Below are positions 35,065-43,075 of a stretch of DNA of 64,000 bases, one piece after another; position 1 is the first letter of the stretch; each line of letters opens with the position of its first letter. The notes under the pieces were generated by a model, which was not told where the DNA came from, did no database searches, and saw only the letters and a program-made list of their open reading frames with translations. Both the position numbers and the translations under genes were made by a program. The DNA is from Filifactor villosus (lineage in GTDB: Bacteria; Bacillota; Clostridia; Peptostreptococcales; Filifactoraceae): the NCBI RefSeq assembly GCF_042652965.1, contig NZ_JBHSHL010000051.1, forward strand, positions 49,448 through 113,447, given 5' to 3'.

Positions 35065-35968
35065 GTTGTTGCTACAAAGCAAGAGCGGAGAGGATCATCG
35101 GAAAAAGAGAAAGCCTCCAACAGGGATATAAATACAAACCGATCTTGTGAGGACGTTTTGGCAGAGGATGAACTGCACTCCTATAGGATTCTCCAATAGA
35201 AATGTAGTTATATCCGTTTTGCAACCGCAAAGATTCGTTTGATCTTTGACGGCATACGAATCCGAGGTATCCATACTTCAAAGGATAAAGAGTATTAAGC
35301 GAGGTTTGTACGAAGGGGAATGTTTGTTTTTTGTAGGTACTCATAAAATATGGAGGTTCGTCGGTTGTTAGATGGGAGAAGTATGTATTTGCCTTCCATC
35401 TTTTTGTTTTGAAAAATAGAAGATGTTTTTCAAAAAACACAGTAGCGGTTCCATGTTTTCCTTTTATTATATCAAAAAAAACAGGTTCACAAAGATACAT
35501 CTATTTTTTTATTAATTCCGGTAGTATACTGTGATCTATTAAAATGACAAATACAGACAGGCAAGTACGTTGAAGCATATCATTTTCCAACCTGTCTTTC
35601 GGTCAAGGATATATCTTGTATATTCGGACTTCCGAATGAACAGCCGTACCATACTACTACCTATCTGAAAAGTCGATATCGATGTGTTTGACTTTTTCAG
35701 AACTAAAAAATGTTGTTTTGATAACCAAGCGGATAGAATCATCCTTTTAATTGAAGAAGAGTATAAAAACGCTTATAGAGGCAATCGGCAAGTTCAAATA
35801 TAAAGAAACGGATATGCTCTCTATTGAAAGGTGTTTTTTTGGAAGAAACTCATGAGCAAAACGAACAGGAGGGGCAGGTGAAAGGAACGCTGAACACCGT
35901 AAGTTCGATAGAGTTTCGATATTGATAAGACAGAAATATGTAGTGAAATGTTAAGAAAGGATTGGCGT
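35065..35968. other. Long intergenic region with decayed repeats
   Basis: About 900 bp. It has a decayed inverted family-A MITE (35184-35294) and another diverged repeat-like block at about 35560-35764 beginning and ending with TACTA/AGTA-type ends. Minus-strand frames of up to 142 codons (35072-35500) have no SD site and no recognisable motif. I call no gene. Confidence 0.55.
35184..35294 (-). mobile_element. Decayed family-A MITE, inverted
   Basis: The blocks ctccaatagaaatgtagtta, then tatccgttttgcaacc and ccatacttcaaagg match the family in inverted orientation. The flanks are CTA and TTA, so the TNA duplication is not intact. Confidence 0.6.
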
Positions 35969-36184
35969 ATGAATGAGAACCTGATATATTCAATTGTAGT
36001 AATTTTGTTGGGGAGCTACTTATGTATAGTACCCTTTAAGTTTCCGCGCTTTTTTGAGTATGGAAGACGGATGAACGAGCACACAAAGACTTTCGGTGTA
36101 AAGGGTGTTAAGAAGATTACCTTCTGTTTGGGAGTGATTCTTTTGATTTCGGGGGTGTATTGTCTGTTGACGAGTTGTTCCTAA
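35969..36184 (+). CDS. Small membrane protein of unknown function
   Basis: 71 residues with two hydrophobic helices (IYSIVVILLGSYLCIVPF near residues 5-22 and FCLGVILLISGVYCLLTS near the C terminus) joined by a basic loop. SD aagaaagg lies 8 bp upstream of the ATG at 35969; an upstream in-frame ATG at 35948 would include that SD. Similar two-helix proteins are common in Bacillota, but I do not recognise this one. It stands alone, 260 bp before folC. Confidence 0.65.
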   Translation: MNENLIYSIVVILLGSYLCIVPFKFPRFFEYGRRMNEHTKTFGVKGVKKITFCLGVILLISGVYCLLTSCS

Positions 36185-36189
36185 GGATA

Positions 36190-36295
36190 ACACCGTGTAA
36201 TTTGAACAATCAGCATAAAATCCATCCGATATCGAGGATAAAAGCCTTGAATATCTTGATCAGGCAACCTTTTGAGAGCTTTGAATACAAGGGAA
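36190..36295 (+). repeat. Dispersed repeat family C, diverged copy 4
   Basis: The blocks acaccgtgtaatttgaacaa, atcgaggataaaagccttga and atatcttgatcagg follow the family-C order, with substitutions. Ends are not defined. Confidence 0.4.
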
Positions 36296-36445
36296 AATCA
36301 ACGGCTTGCTCGGGTGCGGGATTTCCTAAGAGATAGGAAGTTGTTCAAAGGGGAGAGAGTTGGATATTTTTGTGAAAATATGGCATAATTGCATTGCAAA
36401 AGGTATAATAGAGGAGAACGAAAAGGAGAAGAAGGGGGTTTCGCC

Positions 36446-37768
36446 TTGCAGATAGAAGCAGCAAAACAGTATATATGGAACCGTCCGAAAATAAGCAGAA
36501 CCGTAGGTCTTCATCGAATGGAGTATCTGATGAGTTTGTTTGACGATGTCCATAAGGAACTCAAGGGGATTCATGTTGCAGGAACCAATGGAAAGGGCTC
36601 CGTTTGTACCTATATAAACTACATCCTTCGCAGCGGAGACTATAAAGTGGGCCTATATACATCTCCTCATCTGATCCGAGTCAACGAACGTTTTAAGGTC
36701 AATGACAGGATGATGGAAGATGAGGAATTGGCTTATTTTACCTCCATGGTGGCGGAGAAAGAACCTCTCGTCATTGAAAAAACGGGAGAAGGTCTTTCCG
36801 AATTCGAGGTTTTGACAGCGATCGCCTTTTTGTATTTCCACCGTCAGGAATGTGACTTTGTAATTTTGGAGGTGGGTTTGGGAGGAAGGTTCGATGCGAC
36901 GAATATCTGTAATCCGATTGTTTCGGTCATCACTTCCATCGGCTTGGATCATGAGTTCATTCTTGGAGACACGGTCACGAAGATCGCTTTCGAAAAAAGC
37001 GGAATCATCAAGGATGAGGTTCCTGTTATCGTTGCACCGCAGAGAACGTCGGATATCGAAGAGGTGATATTTGAAAGTGCATTTAATCATCGAGCTACAG
37101 CCTATATGATAACAGTGGATTCGATTAACATTACAGGTCTCGAACTTGGCAAACTCACAATGGACTTTAAATCGCCGTTTCGCAGACAGTATTACGGAAT
37201 CGAAACAAAGATGTTCGGTATCTATCAGGCCGAAAATGTGGCGACCGCCATCAGTGTGGTCAACTGTTTGGAGGATAAGGCCTATGTTAAGATATCGGAG
37301 TCAACTATGATGTCGGCGATCGCAGAAGCACGAATTTTTGCCAGGATGGAAATTGTCGGACAAGATCCTCTTGCCATCATTGACGGAGCGCATAACAGCG
37401 TAGGTCTGGAACTTCTCTACGACACCCTGTATTATTTCAAACAAAGTGCTAAAATCAAGGGTTTTATCCTGGTCTTTGCTATGATGAAAGACAAAACGGC
37501 ACAGGAGATACTCGATCGGCTTGTAGATCTGTCAGAGTACACCATATTCACTCATCTCGATTCACAAAGAGCGATGGAGCTTGGAGAGTTTGAGAACAGA
37601 TATCGTCATAGAGTAGAGAAGGTGGAATTTGTGGAAGGGCTTGATCTTGTCATTGAGAGGGCACAAGAGATTGCGGAATCGGAGAAGCTTTGTATCCTGT
37701 ATACAGGCTCTCTCTACCTTGCAGGAGAGATCAAAGAAAGGTATCAAGGCCGTATCTCACAAAAGTAA
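36446..37768 (+). CDS. folC: Folylpolyglutamate synthase / dihydrofolate synthase
   Basis: A 440-residue Mur-ligase-fold enzyme that adds glutamates to folates (and in bifunctional forms joins dihydropteroate to glutamate). P-loop GTNGKGSVCTYIN, the central VGLGGRFDATN and the C-terminal IIDGAHNSVGLELL match FolC. The start is TTG at 36446, preceded 7 bp upstream by AAGGGGG; the ATG at 36389 adds a basic, unconserved stretch that contains this SD. A TATAAT at 36404-36409 may be the -10 of its promoter, but the -35 is poor. No other folate gene is nearby. Confidence 0.94.
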   Translation: MQIEAAKQYIWNRPKISRTVGLHRMEYLMSLFDDVHKELKGIHVAGTNGKGSVCTYINYILRSGDYKVGLYTSPHLIRVNERFKVNDRMMEDEELAYFTSMVAEKEPLVIEKTGEGLSEFEVLTAIAFLYFHRQECDFVILEVGLGGRFDATNICNPIVSVITSIGLDHEFILGDTVTKIAFEKSGIIKDEVPVIVAPQRTSDIEEVIFESAFNHRATAYMITVDSINITGLELGKLTMDFKSPFRRQYYGIETKMFGIYQAENVATAISVVNCLEDKAYVKISESTMMSAIAEARIFARMEIVGQDPLAIIDGAHNSVGLELLYDTLYYFKQSAKIKGFILVFAMMKDKTAQEILDRLVDLSEYTIFTHLDSQRAMELGEFENRYRHRVEKVEFVEGLDLVIERAQEIAESEKLCILYTGSLYLAGEIKERYQGRISQK

Positions 37769-38002
37769 GACGATTTTTTATGCTGTCATCCGACCGAATT
37801 GTCGATCGGGGAGCGTAAGATACTGAAGGGTAGTCCAACTGATTCGAAAATTATAAAAAGCTGCTTTATCTTATGTGGAATACAGATTGTCGATATCGAT
37901 CACTGAGTAACGATATGCAAAGAAATACGGTCATACAATATAAAAATTGAAGATATAAGTTAAAAATATTTAAAAGTAAACGAGTATAAGGAGGAAATCA
38001 CT

Positions 38003-38521
38003 ATGTCAAACCCTGTAGTAACAATGAAAATAAAAGATAGGGGAGCAATAAAAATCGAGCTTTATCCCCAGATCGCTCCCAACACGGTCAACAATTTTAT
38101 CAGTTTGGTCAACAAAGGGTTCTACAATGGACTTATCTTCCATAGGATTATTCAAGGGTTTATGATCCAGGGAGGAGATCCGGACGGAAGAGGAACGGGA
38201 GGACCGGGCTATCAGATTAAGGGAGAGTTTTCCGCCAACGGTTTTGCCAATGACCTGAAGCACACACCGGGAGTTATTTCTATGGCACGTTCGGCAAGCC
38301 CCGACTCCGCGGGATCACAATTTTTTCTGATGACTTCGGTCAGTCCTCACTTGGACGGACAGTATGCAGCCTTCGGACAGATCATTGAGGGTTTGGAGTT
38401 GGCGATGGACTTGGAGAAGGTCAAGACGAATTTTTCCGATAAGCCTTTGGAAGATGTCGTAATGGAAGAAGTCAGTGTAGAGACCTTCGGAGAGGAATAC
38501 CCGGAACCCGAGAAAAACTAA
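38003..38521 (+). CDS. Cyclophilin-type peptidyl-prolyl isomerase
   Basis: A 172-residue cytoplasmic cyclophilin without a signal peptide. FHRIIQGFMIQGGDPDGRGT holds the catalytic Arg, Phe and Gln of the active site, and FSANGFANDLKHTPGVISMA and SAGSQFFLMT are also typical. It speeds proline isomerisation in protein folding. SD aaggagg precedes the ATG. It has its own 230-bp upstream region and no operon partner. Confidence 0.95.
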   Translation: MSNPVVTMKIKDRGAIKIELYPQIAPNTVNNFISLVNKGFYNGLIFHRIIQGFMIQGGDPDGRGTGGPGYQIKGEFSANGFANDLKHTPGVISMARSASPDSAGSQFFLMTSVSPHLDGQYAAFGQIIEGLELAMDLEKVKTNFSDKPLEDVVMEEVSVETFGEEYPEPEKN

Positions 38522-38625
38522 GCTAATACCGTATAATTTGAAAAAATAACATGCATCAATGCTATATGAAGGATAAAGCTCTTGAAGTTATTGATATGAC
38601 AAATTTTCTAATCTTATAGTCAGGG
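38522..38625 (+). repeat. Dispersed repeat family C, copy 5
   Basis: Contains taataccgtataatttgaaa, then tatatgaaggataaagctct and gatatgacaaattttctaat in the family order, directly after the isomerase stop. Confidence 0.55.
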
Positions 38626-38914
38626 GTTTAGCTTCGTGCGGTGTTAGCCTGAGGCGAGAGAATATAATTTGAGAGGTATTCCAAGGTCGCTTGTTCTTGG
38701 ACAAACATATTTTTAGAGATTCCGGATTGACAAGGTCTCTATATGCACTGACACAACAGAAAAAGAACTTTGGATTCGTGCATGGCTTTTTAGAGTATGG
38801 GAAGTGGGAGAAAACAGCATTGAAAGATAAAAAATAATGCTATAGATATGCAGAGCGGAGGCTATCTCTGCTCTGTTTTTCATAGTAAGAGCAGTTGTGA
38901 AAAGAGGGATGGTT
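38626..38914. other. Region before prmA, with an attenuator-like hairpin
   Basis: About 290 bp continuing from a family-C repeat. Apart from the hairpin at 38852-38880 nothing was recognised. Confidence 0.5.
38852..38880 (+). terminator. Terminator-like hairpin in the prmA leader
   Basis: Nine-base stem agagcggag / ctctgctct with a gctat loop, then GTTTTT, only 35 bp before the prmA start. It may be the end of an upstream transcript or an attenuator of prmA-rsmE. Confidence 0.7.
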
Positions 38915-39859
38915 ATGAAGTGGATAGAGTTGAAGATACAGACGCATCGCATGGCGGTAGATGCGATATCCGAGATGTTGTATCCTATCGGCGCCAAGGG
39001 ATTTTCGATCGAAGATCCCTTGGATTTGGAGCATTTTAAGGAAGAGTTTCCTTATTGGGATTACATCGATGAAGGAATAGAAAACAGAGAGATTGATATC
39101 GTGGTCATCAAAGCGTATTTTCCTCAAGAAGATACGAAGATCGAAGAGGTGATCCCCCGGCTGAGAAGGAAGATTGGAGAGTTGAAAAACTTCGGTTTGG
39201 AGATAGGAGAACTTGCCATCTCCAAATCCGAGATGGAGCAGGAGGATTGGGAGGATGGATGGAAGCAGTACTTTAAGACCTTCCATGCGACCGATAGGAT
39301 CGTGATCCAACCGATATGGGAAGAGTATGGGCCAAAGGAAGATGAGATCATCGTCAAGATGGATCCGGGAATGGCCTTCGGCACAGGGGAGCATGAGACG
39401 ACGGCAATGTGTCTTTCCTTGATTGAGAAATATTTAAAAGAAGGAGACGATGTCTTGGACGTTGGCTGTGGAAGCGCCATCCTGTCGATCGCTGCAAAAA
39501 AACTGGGAGCGGACAAGGTGGCTGCGATCGACCTGGATCCCGTGGCGGTCCGAGTTGCGAAGGAAAATATCTCATACAATGAACTTGAGGGGCAGATCAA
39601 AGTCATGGAAGGAAATTTGGTGGATGAGGTTGATGAACGCTACGACATTGTCGTTGCCAACATTATGGCCGATGTTATCATCCTTCTGACCTCATCGGTC
39701 AAAGACTTCCTCAAAGAGGGAGGATTATTCATCGCTTCGGGGATCATCAACGAAAAAAGAGAGGAAGTTATCCGAGCCTTGGAAGAGAACGGTTTTGTTT
39801 TATCGGATTCTCTGCAACGAGGGGAATGGAATGCTTTGGTAGCGAGGCAAGGAGAATAG
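38915..39859 (+). CDS. prmA: Ribosomal protein L11 methyltransferase
   Basis: A 314-residue class-I methyltransferase that trimethylates L11. An N-terminal substrate-recognition domain is joined to a Rossmann domain. MDPGMAFGTGEHETTAMCL and VLDVGCGSAILSIAAKKLGA form the SAM site, and VVANIMADVI is the NxMA-type motif. The ATG at 38915 lies 7 bp after AGAGGG; earlier in-frame GTG/ATG codons overlap that SD. It is followed 2 bp later by rsmE, a pairing seen in many Bacillota, often near dnaJ. Confidence 0.96.
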   Translation: MKWIELKIQTHRMAVDAISEMLYPIGAKGFSIEDPLDLEHFKEEFPYWDYIDEGIENREIDIVVIKAYFPQEDTKIEEVIPRLRRKIGELKNFGLEIGELAISKSEMEQEDWEDGWKQYFKTFHATDRIVIQPIWEEYGPKEDEIIVKMDPGMAFGTGEHETTAMCLSLIEKYLKEGDDVLDVGCGSAILSIAAKKLGADKVAAIDLDPVAVRVAKENISYNELEGQIKVMEGNLVDEVDERYDIVVANIMADVIILLTSSVKDFLKEGGLFIASGIINEKREEVIRALEENGFVLSDSLQRGEWNALVARQGE

Positions 39860-39861
39860 AT

Positions 39862-40611
39862 ATGAACAGATTTTATGTGGATGCGAACTTTGAATTTTGT
39901 CCGGTACTGAGGGACAGGGATGAGATCGATCATATCAGAAAGGTTCTTCGATATCGGAAGGGGGATAAGGTTGAGATCTTCGATGCAAAGAAAAAGGAGT
40001 ACCTTGCTGTCATCAAAGAGATAAACAGGGATGAGATCCTCTTTGAGATTGAGACGGTGAAGCAAAAAAGGAAGGAGAATTCTTTGCGAAGCACGCTGTA
40101 TCAGGGGATCGCCAAGGGGACGAGGATGGAGTTTGTAATGCAGAAGTCTACCGAACTGGGAATGGATGAGATTGTTCCGGTCCGATTTGAACGCTGTGTT
40201 GCAAAACTGGATGCCAACGATAAGAAGATAGATCGGTGGAACAAGATCTGTCTGGAAGCGGCAAAACAATCCAAGAGAAATAGCCTCTGCATCGTTCGAG
40301 AAGCAATAGATTTTGTGGAGATGGTGGAGGAACTCAAGAAATACAGTCTGGTACTCTTTCTCTATGAAGAAGAGACGACCTTGAGCTTAAAGAAGTTTCT
40401 TCAGGAGTGGAGAGCAAGAGAAGAAAAAAGTGTTCAAAGACCTCTTGACATTGCCCTGATCGTAGGTCCTGAAGGGGGGATCGGTGAAGATGAGGCGAGG
40501 ATCTTGAGCCGGGAAGGTTTTCGATCCGTTACGTTGGGAGATAACATCCTTCGGACGGAGACTGTAGGAGCTACAGCGATGGCGATGCTTCAATATGAGT
40601 TTTCACTCTAG
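39862..40611 (+). CDS. rsmE: 16S rRNA (uracil1498-N3)-methyltransferase RsmE
   Basis: A 249-residue SPOUT methyltransferase that modifies U1498 of 16S rRNA. A PUA-like N-terminal domain (HIRKVLRYRKGDKVEIFDAK) precedes the knot domain, with IVGPEGGIGEDEARIL and VTLGDNILRTETVGATAMA forming the SAM site. The ATG at 39862 follows AAGGAG. It begins 2 bp after prmA and is surely co-transcribed. Length is normal. Confidence 0.96.
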   Translation: MNRFYVDANFEFCPVLRDRDEIDHIRKVLRYRKGDKVEIFDAKKKEYLAVIKEINRDEILFEIETVKQKRKENSLRSTLYQGIAKGTRMEFVMQKSTELGMDEIVPVRFERCVAKLDANDKKIDRWNKICLEAAKQSKRNSLCIVREAIDFVEMVEELKKYSLVLFLYEEETTLSLKKFLQEWRAREEKSVQRPLDIALIVGPEGGIGEDEARILSREGFRSVTLGDNILRTETVGATAMAMLQYEFSL

Positions 40612-40702
40612 TGTACTGACATATTGTTCTTTACCCTTGTTTGATATCCTCGTTGTAATACGGACGGGTTCATAGCACGGTTGGAATCGATATGAATATT
40701 AA

Positions 40703-40807
40703 CACTATTCTCTGCTTGAAATACCGGGTGTAAAACATATATCATTACTGAAAAATAATCCGGATGATGCGCTTCAAAGCGTTCTACCTGTCAATTTTAG
40801 ATAGATA
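40703..40807 (+). mobile_element. Family-B MITE, TSD TAA
   Basis: A 105-bp copy starting CACTATTCTCTG and ending TAGATAGATA, flanked by TAA at 40700-40702 and TAA at 40808-40810. The interior cttgaaataccgggtgtaaa and the ctgtcaatttt block match the copies at 63248 and 48010. Confidence 0.75.
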
Positions 40808-40894
40808 TAATATGTCGGAACACCTCCGGCGTGCTGCGACTATCCATATGAACTGTGCTCTTGAGTCATGTGTATATTCGATAAGAGGATGCCT

Positions 40895-41000
40895 CACGGT
40901 TTGAAAAATCATTACAAGATCAACATAATACGAAGGGTGAAGTTTCTGAGAACATCGATATGAGAAATTTTCGAATTTTATAAACTCGAATAAAAATCAG
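40895..41000 (+). repeat. Dispersed repeat family C, copy 6
   Basis: The blocks acggtttgaaaaatcattac, aatacgaagggtgaagtttc, then gatatgagaaattttcgaat and ttttataaactcg are in the family order. Confidence 0.6.
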
Positions 41001-41313
41001 AAGTTTATCTTTATGAGTTATTTTTTGAGATATAACTTGAAATCACTTATGTTCAGATAAATGTTGACTGGCAAGAACGAACGTTTTATACCACTTTAGG
41101 AGTATATAAATATAAACTTTAGCAGTATATCAAGTTCACTTTAGAGAAGGGTTCAGTGGGTCAAATAGAGAAAAATAGGGGACCAAAAAAGAAGAAAAAA
41201 TAAGACTTAAGAGGGTTTTGAAATATTGGGATAAAAGCTATACTTTATTCATAGCAAAACAGGGTCCTTAAAAAGAACCCGATTTATTTAATATCTATCA
41301 AGGAGGAAAAACC

Positions 41314-42303
41314 ATGAAAAGAATGGGTGGAAAATCATTAGTAGGAAGTATCTTGGCACTATCTTTGGTGCTTGCAGGAACAGGTTATGCATATTGGACA
41401 GATACGTTGAGCATCAGCACAAAGGCTACAACAGGAGATTTCGGAGTAACCTTTGCGGATCTCGGACTCTATGCACAATATGACAACGAAACCTTGCAAA
41501 ACGGCTGGAGTATCGTAGACGGAATTAAGCACGGGGATAACGACGGATTTGTAGCAGACGAGTTCTTTATGAGAGGAAATACCGACTACAACATCATCGC
41601 AAGAGAAGGAAGCATCGGCGAATACTACGAAGAAGCAAAAGGATACAACAACGTAACATTCGATGCAAAACTGAAGAATGCTGAGACCATTAAAAAAGGA
41701 CCTCAAACTTATGTACACGCAAAAGGAAGCGACGAGATCGAAATGTCGATTAAGAAAATGTATCCGGGATATGCACAAGCATTCCGTACGGATATCGTCA
41801 ACGTAGGAGATATCGCTGCAAAATTGAGCAACCTGAAGTTTGAACTCAAAGGAGACAACATTGGAAACCTGAAGAACATGATCGGGGTAGCACTTTTGAT
41901 TGAAACAGAGCAGTATAGACCGGAGTACAAACCTAGTCAGAACATATTCAAGCTTGCAGAAGCGATTGGCGACAACACTAAAGTCTTTACAGTAGGCGGA
42001 GTTCAGTTTGTAAGATTGTCGGCATTGGAAAATGCGGATTTTGTAGAAAAACTGAAAGATAAGGAAGCAATGCTTTGCACTCCTACCGACCACAGAATGG
42101 ACCTGTTCTTGGGAGTAGCTATGGATCCTGATGCAGCAGGTAAGTACACATCGGGAAGTACTACTGTAGAAAATCCGGAAGGAAGAGATATAGACTCTGA
42201 AAACAAAGAAGTAAAAATTGGAATCAAATTCCTATGGGATCAATTCAATGTAGGAAAAGATGCAGCGAGCCCGAACATCCTTAAAAACCAAAACAACAAC
42301 TAA
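41314..42303 (+). CDS. TasA/camelysin-like secreted protein with a SipW-type signal
   Basis: A 329-residue exported protein. The N terminus is basic, then LVGSILALSLVLAGTGYAYW, a SipW-dependent-type signal peptide, followed by TDTLSISTKATTGDFGV as in TasA/CalY proteins. These form extracellular fibres or metalloprotease-like layers in Bacillus biofilms. The mature part is rich in beta-strand and Asn, with no catalytic motif seen. SD AAGGAGGAAAAACC precedes the ATG. A strong terminator follows, so it is monocistronic. No sipW signal peptidase is adjacent, so processing must be done in trans. A three-gene sensor system lies downstream. Confidence 0.8.
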   Translation: MKRMGGKSLVGSILALSLVLAGTGYAYWTDTLSISTKATTGDFGVTFADLGLYAQYDNETLQNGWSIVDGIKHGDNDGFVADEFFMRGNTDYNIIAREGSIGEYYEEAKGYNNVTFDAKLKNAETIKKGPQTYVHAKGSDEIEMSIKKMYPGYAQAFRTDIVNVGDIAAKLSNLKFELKGDNIGNLKNMIGVALLIETEQYRPEYKPSQNIFKLAEAIGDNTKVFTVGGVQFVRLSALENADFVEKLKDKEAMLCTPTDHRMDLFLGVAMDPDAAGKYTSGSTTVENPEGRDIDSENKEVKIGIKFLWDQFNVGKDAASPNILKNQNNN

Positions 42304-42362
42304 TCGAGAAGTATTCAGGAAGCTATAAGCACAGAAGAATATTCTGAAGAGGTAAGAAAAAT

Positions 42363-42397
42363 AAAGACTATCGGAGGTAATACTCCGATAGTCTTTA
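42363..42397 (+). terminator. Intrinsic terminator after the TasA-like gene
   Basis: Perfect stem aaagactatcggag / ctccgatagtcttt with a gtaata loop and trailing T-rich sequence; may be bidirectional. Confidence 0.92.
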
Positions 42398-43075
42398 TTT
42401 TTAAATATGGACTTTGAAAGCCTTTATGGAAGTGAATTTTCGGATGAGAAATTGACTATGATCAACTGTGTGGGGTATAATAAAAACAAATCGAGCAAAT
42501 ACCGCTGTAAAGATGAAATGATATATCTTTTTTCATTTATAATATCATCGATCAAACAACTGTGGTACTATTCTTCCTTTGAATTTTTGATATTCAAGAA
42601 TTGTATCTCACGGAAAATGGATTTTTATGGTTATATTACTCGGTTGAATTGTGCCGGATTATACAGAGCTGGATCTGTTAAACCTATATGTATTTTTTAG
42701 AACTTATATCATAAGGAGGCCGTTTTATTGGATAACGCTATTATAAAAAATCGATATAACAACAGTTCTACCGGATAACAGTATAGAGTGATATTGACAG
42801 ATAAGAGATCTTCAACATCAAAGAATGTTTTGTTTCAAACAATTTTTATATGGATTGTTTGCTTTATGTTTAAATTTTGAAGTGACAGTACTTTCTCTTT
42901 GATTAAGTGATCAGAGTTATAATATATAATTGCGAGAACGCTTTGAGTGATCATAAGCTTGAAACTTGTGCACTTACCGGTCGGCTTAAGCAGATACCGG
43001 TATCGATATAGCTTACACTGAGATGACGAGATAGCTTTTAAGATGGAAAAATTTTACCACAGGATGGGATGGAAT
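42398..43075. other. Intergenic region before the split sensor system
   Basis: About 680 bp. A decayed family-A-like block starts near 42566 (tactattcttcctttgaa). The 97-codon frame at 42407-42700 runs through it and is not a gene. The promoter of the sensor operon is not clear. Confidence 0.5.

Larger units (their letters stand above)
40612..41313. other. Repeat-containing region upstream of the TasA-like gene
   Basis: About 700 bp with a family-B MITE (40703-40807) and a family-C copy (40895-41000). The last 200 bp, A/T-rich, should contain the promoter of the TasA-like gene, but I cannot choose one with confidence. Confidence 0.6.

Noticed and set aside
35072..35500. 142-codon minus-strand frame in a repeat-rich gap
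   Set aside because: Crosses a decayed MITE copy, lacks an SD site and any family pattern.
42407..42700. 97-codon frame after the TasA-like gene
   Set aside because: Runs through a decayed MITE, has no SD site and an implausible composition.
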